A stretch of DNA of 64,000 bases from Streptomonospora nanhaiensis (GTDB lineage: Bacteria > Actinomycetota > Actinomycetes > Streptosporangiales > Streptosporangiaceae), in the NCBI RefSeq assembly GCF_013410565.1, contig NZ_JACCFO010000001.1, positions 2,356,001 to 2,420,000 on the forward strand. Reading direction: 5' to 3'. Numbering within the stretch: position 1 is the first letter of the stretch; each line of letters starts with the position of its first letter. The position numbers and the translations under genes are program-made. Under the pieces are notes generated by a model. It did no database searches, was not told where the DNA came from, and worked only from the letters and a program-made list of their open reading frames with translations. Of the stretch, positions 28,882 through 37,278 are shown piece by piece.

Positions 28882-29538
28882 TCAGCCGTGCTCGGCGATC
28901 CACCCCGGCAGCTGGTCGAGCCCGTCGAGGACGACGTCGGCGCGCGCGGCCTCCGCGCGCCCGGCGTGGAGGTAGCCGAGCATGCCCCGGCGCAGCAGGG
29001 CGGCGCGCATGCCGGCCGCCTTGGCCGGCAGGACGTCGTTGTCCAGGCGGTCGCCGACGTAGAGGATCTCGGCGGGCGGACAGCCGGCGACCTCGCCGAC
29101 GCGGGCGAAGAACGCGGGGTCGGGCTTTGCCACGCCCCAGTCGTCGGAGACGTGGATCTGGTCGGCGGGCAGGTCCATGGCCGCCAGCGCGGCGGCGGCC
29201 GAACTGGGCTGGTTGCCCGCGATGACGACCCCCAGGCCCATGCCGCGCAGCGCGCCGAGGGCCGGGCGCACGTCGGGGTAGAGGTCGTCGGCGTCGAAGT
29301 TCTCCCGCAGGGACTCGGGCTCCTCGGCCTTCCAGGCCGCGCACTCGGACCCCAGGTCGAAGCCGGGCTTGACCAGCCGGAACGCCTCGGTCAGCTGGCG
29401 GCCTTCGGCCAGAACGGCGCCCATCAGCCCGAAGAAGGCCAGCCGGGGGACCCCCAGGCGGTCCGCCCACCGCTCGAAGATGCGGTCCTCGTTGACCAGC
29501 GTCTCACCGACGTCGAACACCACACTGCGAATCGCCAC
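28882..29538 (-). CDS. HAD family hydrolase
   Basis: 218 aa from GTG 29538. HAD motif I VVFDVGETLVN, motif II VIAGNQPSSA, motif III lysine in WGVAKPDPAFFARV, motif IV YVGDRLDNDV. The residue two after the nucleophile Asp is Gly rather than Asp, so the usual acid/base is missing; many unassigned actinobacterial HAD proteins share this. Function unknown. There is no ribosome site, but TAGCGT lies 7 bases before the GTG, consistent with a leaderless message. Confidence 0.85.
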   Translation of the reverse strand: MAIRSVVFDVGETLVNEDRIFERWADRLGVPRLAFFGLMGAVLAEGRQLTEAFRLVKPGFDLGSECAAWKAEEPESLRENFDADDLYPDVRPALGALRGMGLGVVIAGNQPSSAAAALAAMDLPADQIHVSDDWGVAKPDPAFFARVGEVAGCPPAEILYVGDRLDNDVLPAKAAGMRAALLRRGMLGYLHAGRAEAARADVVLDGLDQLPGWIAEHG

Positions 29539-29746
29539 AAAAGGGACGCTAACACGGGCATGCGACAAACCGGCTGCCCGCTCCGGTGTGATCCCCGCGG
29601 GGCGCGGGGGCACCGGGGGCACCGGGCGACACAGCCGGCGGCCGGGGAGGCGGGGACGCGGACGTCCTCCGTCACCCCGCCCCTGCGAGGATGCTCCCCG
29701 GCACCCGCCCGCCTCCCCGGGGGCCGCACAACCCGGAGGTCCGCTC

Positions 29747-30133
29747 ATGCCGTCCCCGCCCGCCGCGCTCGCCGTCGCCGTGTTCGTCCTCGGCGCCGCC
29801 GCCTTCTCGCTCGGCTACTGCGCCGTCACCGTCACCTGGCGGCAGCGGGCACCGCTGCTGTGGGCCGTGCTCCCGCCGGCGGCCGGGATCGGCGGTGGAG
29901 TCGCCCAGGGGGAGCCGGCGCACATGATCCTGTTCTCGCTCGGCGGAGCACTGGCCATGCTGTCGCTGACGCTGTTCGCCTCCCGGCGCGGGCTCAGGGA
30001 GCTGAACCGCCGGAGCGCCGCCGGGGAGAGGATCGGCGCCAAGGAGTACGAGCCCGCGCCCTGGGCGGTGTGGACCACGGTGGCGGGGGTCACCGCCTGG
30101 GCGTGCCTGTCCTTCGTCCTGTTCAGCGGCTGA
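29747..30133 (+). CDS. Small membrane protein, unknown
   Basis: 128 aa with four predicted helices: AALAVAVFVLGAAAFSLGY, LLWAVLPPAAGIGGGVA, MILFSLGGALAMLSLTLFA and VWTTVAGVTAWACLSFVLF. Start ATG 29747 has GGAGGT seven bases upstream. No family recognised; it stands between the HAD gene (divergent) and the CYTH gene (same strand, 106 bases on). Confidence 0.72.
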   Translation: MPSPPAALAVAVFVLGAAAFSLGYCAVTVTWRQRAPLLWAVLPPAAGIGGGVAQGEPAHMILFSLGGALAMLSLTLFASRRGLRELNRRSAAGERIGAKEYEPAPWAVWTTVAGVTAWACLSFVLFSG

Positions 30134-30239
30134 GTCGGGCTCCTTTCGGGAGCGGGGCCCCGGAGCACGGCCGGCGGCGGGAACCGGGGGCGCGCCGGCG
30201 CGGTCCAAACCCTCGGCCGCGACCACGGGAGACCAGCGC

Positions 30240-30842
30240 ATGCAGCACGAGTACGAGGCGACGTTCCTCGCCGTCGACACCGCCGACCTGCGGACCAGAC
30301 TGGAGGGGCTCGGCGCCGTCCGGGTGTTCCCCCGGACCCGGTTCACCCGCCGGATCTTCGAGGGCGGCGCCCTCGAAGCCGGGGCGTGGGTGCGCCTGCG
30401 GGACGAGGGCACCCGGTCCACGCTCACCCTCAAGCAGGTCACCGACGCCACCGCCATCGACGGCACCACCGAGGTCGAGACCGAGGTCGGCGACCCGCGC
30501 GCCGTCGCCGAGATCCTGGAGCGCGTCGGCCTGCGCCAGGCGCGCTACCAGGAGAACGACCGGGAGGAGTGGCGCCTGGGCGAGGTCGTGTTCGACTTCG
30601 ACACCTGGCCGGGCCTGCCCACCTTCCTGGAGGTCGAGGGGCCCGACGAGGACTCGGTGCGCGGGGCGGCCGCCCTGCTCGGGCTCGACTACGCCCGCGC
30701 CCGGTTCGGCAGCGTGGACGAGATCTACCGCAGCGAGGCCGGCCGCGACATCCTCGCCGAGCCCGTGCTGCTGTTCGCCGATGCCGAGGCCGACCCCGAT
30801 CCGGGTGCGGGCTCCCCCGACCGCACCGCGAGCGGCGGCTGA
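30240..30842 (+). CDS. CYTH domain protein (class IV adenylate cyclase-like)
   Basis: 200 aa. The N terminus has the family's E-x-E-x pattern (MQHEYEATFLAVD), then FTRRIFEGGAL, WVRLRDEGTRSTLTLKQV, TEVETEVGD and FDFDTWPGLPTFLEVEGPDE, the acidic and basic residues lining a CYTH triphosphate tunnel. Family members are CyaB adenylate cyclases, thiamine triphosphatases or inorganic triphosphatases; sequence alone does not decide. The C-terminal 30 residues are low complexity. Confidence 0.85.
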   Translation: MQHEYEATFLAVDTADLRTRLEGLGAVRVFPRTRFTRRIFEGGALEAGAWVRLRDEGTRSTLTLKQVTDATAIDGTTEVETEVGDPRAVAEILERVGLRQARYQENDREEWRLGEVVFDFDTWPGLPTFLEVEGPDEDSVRGAAALLGLDYARARFGSVDEIYRSEAGRDILAEPVLLFADAEADPDPGAGSPDRTASGG

Positions 30843-30847
30843 GGCCC

Positions 30848-30884
30848 CCGCCGGGCGGCGCCGGCGCTAGGCGCCGCCCGGCGG
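30848..30884. terminator. Bidirectional hairpin between CYTH and Nudix genes
   Basis: CCGCCGGGCGGCGCC / GGCGCCGCCCGGCGG, 15-bp perfect arms with a 7-base loop. It covers the end of the Nudix gene and begins 6 bases after the CYTH gene. Confidence 0.72.
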
Positions 30885-31601
30885 GCGCAGGACCGCGAAC
30901 GCGTCGGTGATCTCCAGGCGCCGGGCGCGGAAGCGGAAGAGTGCGGCCGGGCGGCCGCCCGAGCGGCCCGAGGGCACGAAGCGGCCGGTCTCCTCGATCT
31001 GGCCGCGCCGCAGCAGCACCCGGCGCAGGTTGGTTGCCGCGACGTCGTGGCCCAGGGCCGCGCGGTAGTAGCGCGACAGCTGCGACATGGTGAACTCCGG
31101 CGGCGCCAGCGCGAAGCCCACGTTGGTGTAGGACAGCTTGGCGCGCAGGCGCCGGCGGCCGGAGTGCACGATGGCGGCGTGGTCGAAGCCCATCGGCGGG
31201 AGGTCGGAGGCCGGGTGCCACCGGGTGTCCGCGGGTACCAGCGGGTCGATGTCGGCGGGCACGAGGCCCAGGTAGGCCGTTGCCAGGATGCGGCCCTGGG
31301 GGTGGCGGCAGGGGTCGCCCCGGGTCTCCAGCTGCTCCAGGTGCGTGAGATCGCGCACGTCGACCTTTTGCGCGAGCTGGCGGCGGATGGAGTCGTCCAG
31401 CCCTTCGTCGGCGCCCAGCCGCCCGCCCGGCAGCGACCAGCGGCCCTCGAACGGCGGCCGCGCCCGCCGCCACAGCAGCACGCTCAGCCGGTCCTGGCGG
31501 ATCTGGAAGACCACCGCGAGCACCTCGTGCGCGGCGCCCGCCGGGGCCGGAGCGGGCGCGCGCGGCGCGGCCCCCTCGACCGTGGTGTCGTGTGCGTTCA
31601 C
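30867..31601 (-). CDS. Nudix-type transcriptional regulator (NrtR-like) beside nadA
   Basis: 244 aa. N-terminal Nudix fold (about 30-150) and C-terminal winged helix (about 165-235, FTMSQLSRYYRAAL / NLRRVLLRRGQIEETG). The Nudix box reads LPGGRLGADEGLDDSIRRQL: where hydrolases have R-E-x-x-E-E, this has R-R-Q-L-A-Q, so catalytic glutamates are lost, as in NrtR repressors that sense ADP-ribose. It is divergent from nadA, the expected target. GTG 31601 has GAGGG upstream. Longer starts reach 31763 but would overlap a candidate -10 (TAACAT). Confidence 0.82.
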   Translation of the reverse strand: MNAHDTTVEGAAPRAPAPAPAGAAHEVLAVVFQIRQDRLSVLLWRRARPPFEGRWSLPGGRLGADEGLDDSIRRQLAQKVDVRDLTHLEQLETRGDPCRHPQGRILATAYLGLVPADIDPLVPADTRWHPASDLPPMGFDHAAIVHSGRRRLRAKLSYTNVGFALAPPEFTMSQLSRYYRAALGHDVAATNLRRVLLRRGQIEETGRFVPSGRSGGRPAALFRFRARRLEITDAFAVLRPPGGA

Positions 31602-31891
31602 CCGCGTGCCCTCGCGCCCGGTGCCGATGGGGTCCCCGTCTTCCTGGTCGTGGTGCTCGTGGTGCCCGTGCGCGCGGCCCGCGCGGGGCCCGGCGCGCCC
31701 GGCACCCTGACGCGGCCGGCGCGGTGTGCGCGGGCTGCCCCTGTCCCCTCCATGACACCCCATGTTAAGCTGTCAGCAGTTTTAGCCTGCAAGACAAAAA
31801 CCGGATGCGGGCGGATCCCCGCCACCCGCGCAGGGCGTCCGGACACGGACACCGGATCACCGGACGTCTTTCTGGAAGGAAGAACACGGTC

Positions 31892-32890
31892 ATGACAGCT
31901 CCCACCGCCGTCGCCGACACCATGAGCAGGCAGGAGTGGGCCGAGGAGGTGCACCGCCTGGCCCGCGAGCGCGACGCCGTCATCCTGGCGCACAACTACC
32001 AGCGGCCCGAGATCCAGGACGTCGCCCACCACACCGGCGACTCCCTCGCGCTGTCGCGCCTGGCGGCCGAGGTCGACGCGAGCACGATCGTGTTCTGCGG
32101 CGTCCACTTCATGGCCGAGACCGCCAAGATCCTCTCCCCGGAGAAGACGGTCCTGCTGCCCGACCTGGCGGCCGGGTGCTCCCTGGCCGACACCATCACC
32201 GCCGAGGACGTCCGCGCCTGGCGCGCCCAGCACCCCGGCGCGGTCGTGGTGGCCTACGTCAACACCTCGGCGGCCGTGAAGGCGGAGTCCGACGTCTGCT
32301 GCACCTCCTCCAACGCCGCCGACGTCATCCGGTCCATCCCCGAGGACCGGGAGATCCTGTTCCTGCCCGACCAGTTCCTCGGCGCCCACGTCAAGCGGGT
32401 CACCGGGCGCGACAACATCCACGTGTGGATGGGCGAGTGCCACGTGCACGCCGGGATCGACGGCCACACCCTGCGCGAGCGGGTCGCGGCCGAGCCCGAG
32501 GCCGAGCTGTACGTGCACCCCGAGTGCGGGTGCGCCACTTCGGCGCTGTACCTGGTGGGCTCGGGCGCGGTGCCCCAGGAGCGGGTGAAGGTGCTGTCGA
32601 CGGGCGGCATGCTCAGCGCCGCCGAGAAGTCCTCGGCCGGCAAGGTGCTGATCGCCACGGAGACCGGCATGCTGCACCAGCTGCGCGCGGCCAACCCCAC
32701 CACCACCTTCGAGCCGGTCAACCCGCGCGCCGAGTGCCACTACATGAAGATGATCACCGCCGACAAGCTGCTGGCGACCCTGCGCCACGGCACCGGCGAG
32801 ATCACCGTGGACGCCGAGACCGCCGCACGCGCCCGCCGCTCGGTGGAGCGCATGGTGGCCATCGGCTCGCCCTCGCGCGGCGGCGAGTAG
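31892..32890 (+). CDS. nadA: Quinolinate synthase A
   Basis: 332 aa. Condenses iminoaspartate with dihydroxyacetone phosphate to quinolinate, using a [4Fe-4S] cluster. Three ligand cysteines fit Cys137 (CTSSNA), Cys212 (HPECGC) and Cys282 (RAECHYM). Other family blocks: [19 protein letters not shown] and VYVHPE-type strand. ATG 31892, GGAAGGA upstream, 128-base leader shared with the divergent Nudix regulator. nadB and nadC, often adjacent, are not in the window. Confidence 0.96.
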   Translation: MTAPTAVADTMSRQEWAEEVHRLARERDAVILAHNYQRPEIQDVAHHTGDSLALSRLAAEVDASTIVFCGVHFMAETAKILSPEKTVLLPDLAAGCSLADTITAEDVRAWRAQHPGAVVVAYVNTSAAVKAESDVCCTSSNAADVIRSIPEDREILFLPDQFLGAHVKRVTGRDNIHVWMGECHVHAGIDGHTLRERVAAEPEAELYVHPECGCATSALYLVGSGAVPQERVKVLSTGGMLSAAEKSSAGKVLIATETGMLHQLRAANPTTTFEPVNPRAECHYMKMITADKLLATLRHGTGEITVDAETAARARRSVERMVAIGSPSRGGE

Positions 32891-32906
32891 CCGCGCGGCC
32901 GTCGCG

Positions 32907-32941
32907 GAGGGCGGCCCGGCGCGCAGGGCCGGGCCGCCCTC
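32907..32941. terminator. Bidirectional hairpin after nadA
   Basis: GAGGGCGGCCCGGC / GCCGGGCCGCCCTC, 14-bp perfect arms, 7-base loop, 16 bases past the nadA stop. Confidence 0.75.
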
Positions 32942-33307
32942 ACGCGTCTCCCCAGGCGGTGAAGCCAAGCGTCAGGGTGCCCTCGGCCGGGTCCACCTCC
33001 TCGACCGTGACCAGGTCGGCGTCGATCGCGCCCGTGTCGTACAGGTCGAGCACGCAGAACCGCTCTCCGGCGCCGATCGCGTCCAGCGGGATCGAGGCGT
33101 TCAGCTCGTCGCCGGAGCCCGCCCGGGCGGTCTCGACGCAGTCCCCGTGGGTCCGGGCGTCGTCGGCCGCATAGGCGTACCGGGCGTCCGCCCCGGTGAA
33201 CCGGAGCGTGGCGTCCCCCCTCCCGGCAGGAGTCCACCAGCAGGGCCGCGCGGGCCGTTCACCTCGCCGTCCGGGACCGGCCACGCACGTCGGGCGACGT
33301 CGGACAC
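32940..33307 (-). pseudogene. Small acidic protein gene with a probable frame break at a C6 run
   Basis: From about 33220 to the stop at 32940 one frame has strong codon bias and encodes about 92 acidic residues (DATLRFTGADARYAYAADD; CVLDLYDTGAIDADLVTVEE). That frame has no sensible start: upstream it turns into Arg/Pro-rich noise. Convincing N-terminal sequence lies in other frames, from GTG 33307 with GGAG upstream or through RAALLVDSC. The switch is at or next to a run of six C (33215-33220); one extra base there joins GTG 33307 to the body. It could be a mutation, a sequencing error, or an unrecognised start. Family unknown. Confidence 0.5.
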
Positions 33308-33483
33308 CCCGCTCCGGTACGCACCCTCCCCTGCGGGGTAACAAAACCCTTACCTTCGCGCGGCAACTGCCCCGGGTACCGGGCAATGTCGCGCGCCGCT
33401 CGCTAGCGTTACCGGACAACTCCGGCCTATCCGCCCGATGCGGGCAGCTGGGCCGGTGCGTGTCGCGCTTTTGGGGAGGGGCC

Positions 33484-35019
33484 GTGACCGCGCATTCCAC
33501 CGACGACCGGGCCGAGGGCTCCGGCGGGCCTTCAGCGAGCCGCCGCGCGGCGGGCCGCCACAGCGCGGTGCCCGCCGCCGAGATGGCCGACGCGCTGCGC
33601 CGGGGCACCAGGCACGGCTGGTGCTACGACCTGCTGGCCACCCGCCTGTACCGGTACTGCTGGTCGCTGCTGGGCCCGGCCGAGGACCCCGGCGCGCCCG
33701 ATCCCGCCGCCGAGGCGGTGCACGAGGCGTTCCTGGCCGCCACCCACCACATCGGCGCGCTCGCCGATGACGACGACCTCGTCCCGTGGCTGTTCGCGCT
33801 GGTGCGCGCCGCCGCCCGGCGGCGGGGGTTCTGCGCGGAGTCGCCCTACGCCCGGCTGCCCGTCATGCCCCGCGAGCGCGCGGCGGTGGAGCTGTCGCGG
33901 CTGCTGCCCCCCAGCCGCCGCGAACTGCTGGAGCTGTACCTGCGGCACAACGTGCCCACCGCCCAGATCGCGCGCGTCGCCGGCCTGGGCCCCGACACCG
34001 CCGCCGACCTGTGCCGCACCGCCGTGCTGCACGCCGCCGACCTGCTGGTGCGCCACCGGCTCGCGCCCGGCGACGCCGCCGGGCGCGGCCCCGACCGCGG
34101 GGTGCGCGACGTCCTGGCCCTGCTGGAGCCCCCGGCCCCGCCCCGGGCGCTGCGCGAGCGGGTGCTGCACGACTGCGCCTCCCCGCTGAAGGGCGCCGAG
34201 CGCCGGGCGGCGGCCGACGCGCTGGCGCCGCTGGGAGCCGACGGCTTCCCGCTGCACCGCGACCGCACGGCCGCGGCCGGCGCCGCCGCGCCGGCCGCCG
34301 CGCCCGCCGCCGACGGCGGCGAGGGCGCTGACGGCGGTGACGGCGCGCGGGAGTCCGCCGCCGCGCTGCCCCGCGACCGGGTGACGACCCGCGACGTGCC
34401 CGTGCCCGCCCGCGCCGAGGCCCTCGCCCGGCCCGCCCCGGACACCGACGAGACCGGCGGCGGCACCGCGCGGCGCCGCCGGCCCCGGGCGCTCACCGCG
34501 ACGGTGGCGGCCGTCGCCGTCGTGCTGTGCCTGTGGGGCGGGGTGGCCGCCGTGCGCGGCGGCGGGAGCGACGCGGTGACCGGCGCGCGGCTGCCCGCGC
34601 CGCCCGGCACCGGCTCCCCCGTGGACGACGGCGCCGGGTCCGCCGACGCCACCGCCGAACCCGACACCGGCCCCGGGCCGCCCGCGCCCTCATCCGCCCC
34701 GGTGCCCGCCGAGACGGTGGCGCCCCCCGCTCCCTCGGCGCCGGCGGCCGAGCCGCCCCCGGCTGAAGCCGGCGGCGGCGACGGCGCGGAGGGCCCCGGC
34801 TGGGCCGGGGGCGCCCCGCCCGCCTCCGGCGGCGCGGCCGCGCCCGAGGGCGGCGGTGAGCCCGAGCAGGGCGGCGGAGACGACACCGAGGAGCCCGGCG
34901 GCGAAGACGGCGAAGGGGATTCGGACGGCGGATCCGAGCCCGGGCGGCGGGGGCCGCTCTCCGAACTCGTCGGCGGCCTGCTGGGGCTGCTCGGCGGGTC
35001 CACCGCACCCGAGCGGTAG
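33484..35019 (+). CDS. RNA polymerase sigma-70-like protein with C-terminal membrane anchor
   Basis: 511 aa. Residues about 40-110 resemble sigma region 2 (LLATRLYRYCWSLLG, EAVHEAFLAATHHI) and about 135-195 region 4 with an HTH (LPPSRRELLELYLRHN, TAQIARVAGLGPDTAADL). A single helix (LTATVAAVAVVLCLWGGVAAV) begins near 339; about 150 residues of Pro/Gly/Glu-rich sequence follow, expected outside the cell. No anti-sigma gene adjoins. GTG start after GGGAGGGG. Promoter specificity unknown; sigma activity itself is inferred from weak similarity. Confidence 0.75.
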   Translation: MTAHSTDDRAEGSGGPSASRRAAGRHSAVPAAEMADALRRGTRHGWCYDLLATRLYRYCWSLLGPAEDPGAPDPAAEAVHEAFLAATHHIGALADDDDLVPWLFALVRAAARRRGFCAESPYARLPVMPRERAAVELSRLLPPSRRELLELYLRHNVPTAQIARVAGLGPDTAADLCRTAVLHAADLLVRHRLAPGDAAGRGPDRGVRDVLALLEPPAPPRALRERVLHDCASPLKGAERRAAADALAPLGADGFPLHRDRTAAAGAAAPAAAPAADGGEGADGGDGARESAAALPRDRVTTRDVPVPARAEALARPAPDTDETGGGTARRRRPRALTATVAAVAVVLCLWGGVAAVRGGGSDAVTGARLPAPPGTGSPVDDGAGSADATAEPDTGPGPPAPSSAPVPAETVAPPAPSAPAAEPPPAEAGGGDGAEGPGWAGGAPPASGGAAAPEGGGEPEQGGGDDTEEPGGEDGEGDSDGGSEPGRRGPLSELVGGLLGLLGGSTAPER

Positions 35020-35127
35020 CGCTCCCCGGTCTCCCCGGAAACCGCCCCCGCGTACGCCCGGACCTGCGCCAACGCCCTTCGCAGGGGCCCGCCGGGAAAC
35101 GGCGGCCCGGCGCCGCCGCGCGCCCGC

Positions 35128-35141
35128 GAGAACGCGTTCTA
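35128..35141. promoter_or_regulatory. KstR-like palindrome GAGAACGCGTTCTA
   Basis: Contains the perfect 12-bp palindrome AGAACGCGTTCT and matches 12 of 14 positions of the KstR-type consensus TAGAACACGTTCTA. It lies between the converging ends of the sigma-like and TetR genes, an odd place for an operator. Confidence 0.4.
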
Positions 35142-35202
35142 GCAAGCGGCCCGGAACGGCCGGGAGAACGAATACCCCGAAACCCGGCCGCACCGCCCGA
35201 GG

Positions 35203-35874
35203 TTAATTCCGCGTTTCCTCGGGCTTTCGGGCCTCCGGAACACGGTCCTGGTCGCAGACGGCCAGCAGCGGCTCGGCCGCGATCTCCAGGCGCTCGCGCA
35301 CCCGCTCGATGTCGCGGTCGCCCTTGAGGACCTCCAGCAGTTCGAAGATCCAGATGCTCGACAGCGACGCCACCCGCACGTAGGCGGGGTCCTCGCGGTC
35401 GGGGTGGGCGGCGGGCTCGGCGGGGTCGCCGTCGTGGAGGGGCACCGGCGCCTCGGTGGCCACCCGCCACAGCAGGTCGGTGATGCGCGGGCCCAACTCG
35501 GTCTTGACCTCGGCCATGATCAGCGAGCGCACCAGCGCGTCGGCGAGTTCGGGTTCGCGCATCAGTCCGCGCGTGGCCCGCATCAGCACGTCGACGGCGC
35601 GCCCGGCGGCGGTCTCGGCACCGGGAGGGCGGCGGCTGATGCTGCGTTCCAGCAGGTCCAACTCCTCGGTGACCACGGCCACCACGAGGTCCATCTTGGA
35701 GGGGAAGTAGCGGTAGAGGGTGCCCAGCGCGACACCGGCGCGCTCGGCCACCGCCCGCATCTGCATGGCCTCCACGCCGCCGCGCAGCGCCAGGGCCGCC
35801 GCTGTCTGCACAATCCGCTTGCGGCGCTGGTTCTGGCTTCGGGACCGCACTCCGATCGGCGCCTGGACCGCCAC
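35203..35874 (-). CDS. TetR family transcriptional regulator (KstR-like)
   Basis: 223 aa from GTG 35874 (GAGAGG upstream). N-terminal HTH: RKRIVQTAAALALRGGVEAM then VAERAGVALGTLYRYFPSK, followed by a ligand domain with LVVAVVTEELDLLERS. The HTH and the QxQRRKRI lead-in resemble KstR, the repressor of sterol/lipid catabolism in actinobacteria; identity as KstR is a guess. Sites with the KstR core (AGAAC-n2-GTT) occur on both sides, and an 18-bp palindrome lies 115 bases upstream. The neighbouring divergent MBL hydrolase is a possible target. Confidence 0.88.
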   Translation of the reverse strand: MAVQAPIGVRSRSQNQRRKRIVQTAAALALRGGVEAMQMRAVAERAGVALGTLYRYFPSKMDLVVAVVTEELDLLERSISRRPPGAETAAGRAVDVLMRATRGLMREPELADALVRSLIMAEVKTELGPRITDLLWRVATEAPVPLHDGDPAEPAAHPDREDPAYVRVASLSSIWIFELLEVLKGDRDIERVRERLEIAAEPLLAVCDQDRVPEARKPEETRN

Positions 35875-35988
35875 GCTGCCTCTCCCATCGTCGTCGTCCG
35901 CCCGGCGTGCGGTGTCGGTGCCCGCGGGCCCGGCGCCGCGGACTCCGGCGGAACCGTGGGCGCGGCCCCGCACGGGAGCGGGCGTGCG

Positions 35989-36024
35989 GCGTTCAGACCT
36001 GAACGCCGTGCGAGAACACGTTAT
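35989..36024. promoter_or_regulatory. Palindrome plus KstR-like site upstream of tetR gene
   Basis: GCGTTCAG-AC-CTGAACGC (35989-36006) is a perfect 8-bp inverted repeat. Immediately after it, GAGAACACGTTATC (36012-36025) has the core AACACGTT and 11 of 14 matches to TAGAACACGTTCTA. Either may bind the adjacent TetR protein. Confidence 0.5.
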
Positions 36025-36140
36025 CTAAGGATCGCTCACCAATTCAGCTCGCGACAACTGTGGAGAAGACCTCATTACACGATGTTAGGGCGACGCACCG
36101 GCCGATATGCGGTGTGCCTTCCGGCCGCCCGACATCCCGC

Positions 36141-36154
36141 TGTAATGTGTTCTA
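36141..36154. promoter_or_regulatory. Weak KstR-like site upstream of MBL gene
   Basis: TGTAATGTGTTCTA keeps the GTTCTA half and T-n2-AA, 9 of 14 matches. It is 108 bases before the MBL start. Suggestive only because stronger copies flank the neighbouring TetR gene. Confidence 0.25.
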
Positions 36155-36261
36155 CTTTGTCTTGCCACCGACCGCCGCCGCCCCTACCACCGCCCCGGCC
36201 GGAACTCGCCCGGCCACGGCCCTCTAGAATCCGGTTCTGGTTTCAAGGGGAAGGGGCGGCC

Positions 36262-37278
36262 GTGCGCGCGACACCACCGGTGGAGGACCTGGGCGAGGGC
36301 CTGTGGAGCGTTCCGGTGCCCATCCCGGGCAACCCGCTGGGCTACACCCTGGTCTACGTCCTGGAGAGCCCTCGCGGCCCGGTCCTGGTCGACGCCGGCT
36401 GGCCCCACGAGGACTCCTGGGGCGCCCTCACCGCCGGACTGGCCGCCATCGGCACCGGCGTCGCCGACGTCCACGGGGTCGTCCTCACCCACTTCCACCC
36501 CGACCACTCCGGCCTGGCCGAGCGCGTACGCGCCGCCTCGGGTGCCTGGATCGCCATGCACGGAGCCGACGCGGACCTGGTGCGCCGCCTGCGCGCCCAC
36601 ACCCCCGAGGAGCACCGGGACCTCCAGGCCGAGCGCATGGCCGAGGCCGGCGCCTCCCCCGACGAGGTGGCCCGCCTGCGCGCCGCCCCGCCCCGCATGG
36701 CGCCGCCCGCCCCGCCCGACCGCGAACTCGCCGACGGCGACCTCCTCGACCTGCCGCGGCGCAAACTGCGCACCGTGTGGACCCCCGGCCACTCCCCCGG
36801 CCACATCTGCCTGCACCTGGAGGACGCCGACGTCCTCTTCACCGGCGACCACGTCCTGCCCCGCATCACCCCCCACCTCGGCCTCTACACCCTCGACACC
36901 GACGAGGACCCGCTGAGCGCCTACCTGGACTCCCTCACCGGGCTCGACGCGGTGCCCGCCACCCGCGCCCTGCCCGCGCACGAGCACCGCTTCACCGGCC
37001 CCGCCGCGCGCGCCGCCGAGATCGCCGCCCACCACGAGGACAAACTCGACCGCCTCGCCGCCCTCCTGGACGCCCGCCCCGCCACCCTGTGGGACCTCAG
37101 CGCCCGCCTGCCCTGGGCCCGCCCCTGGGCCGAGATGGGCACCTTGGCGCGCCGCATGGCCGCCGCCGAGACAGCCGCCCACCTGCGCACCCTGGAGCGC
37201 CGGGGCCGCGCCCGCCGCCGCGACGCACCCGGCGGCACCCCCGGCTGGACCGCCCCCCGCGCACCCGCCCGCCCCTGA
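36262..37278 (+). CDS. MBL-fold metallohydrolase
   Basis: 338 aa. Metal motif LTHFHPDHSG near residue 75, further ligands in TPGHSPGHICLHLED and LFTGDHVLP, and PAHEHRF. A long insertion (about 90-160, REHRDLQAERMAEAG-like helices) and a C-terminal helical/winged region follow, the architecture of 'MBL fold' hydrolases such as LACTB2-like or thioesterase-type enzymes. Substrate unknown. GTG 36262 after AAGGGGAAGGGG. Divergent from the TetR regulator. Confidence 0.88.
   Translation: MRATPPVEDLGEGLWSVPVPIPGNPLGYTLVYVLESPRGPVLVDAGWPHEDSWGALTAGLAAIGTGVADVHGVVLTHFHPDHSGLAERVRAASGAWIAMHGADADLVRRLRAHTPEEHRDLQAERMAEAGASPDEVARLRAAPPRMAPPAPPDRELADGDLLDLPRRKLRTVWTPGHSPGHICLHLEDADVLFTGDHVLPRITPHLGLYTLDTDEDPLSAYLDSLTGLDAVPATRALPAHEHRFTGPAARAAEIAAHHEDKLDRLAALLDARPATLWDLSARLPWARPWAEMGTLARRMAAAETAAHLRTLERRGRARRRDAPGGTPGWTAPRAPARP

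Noticed and set aside
31760-31800. A defined NrtR operator palindrome upstream of nadA
   Set aside because: The region is AT-rich and promoter-like, but I could not find a convincing inverted repeat, so no operator is called.
34600-34980. Repetitive Pro/Gly/Glu stretch considered as a mobile or CRISPR-like repeat
   Set aside because: No regular repeat unit or spacer pattern; it is low-complexity coding sequence of the sigma-like protein.
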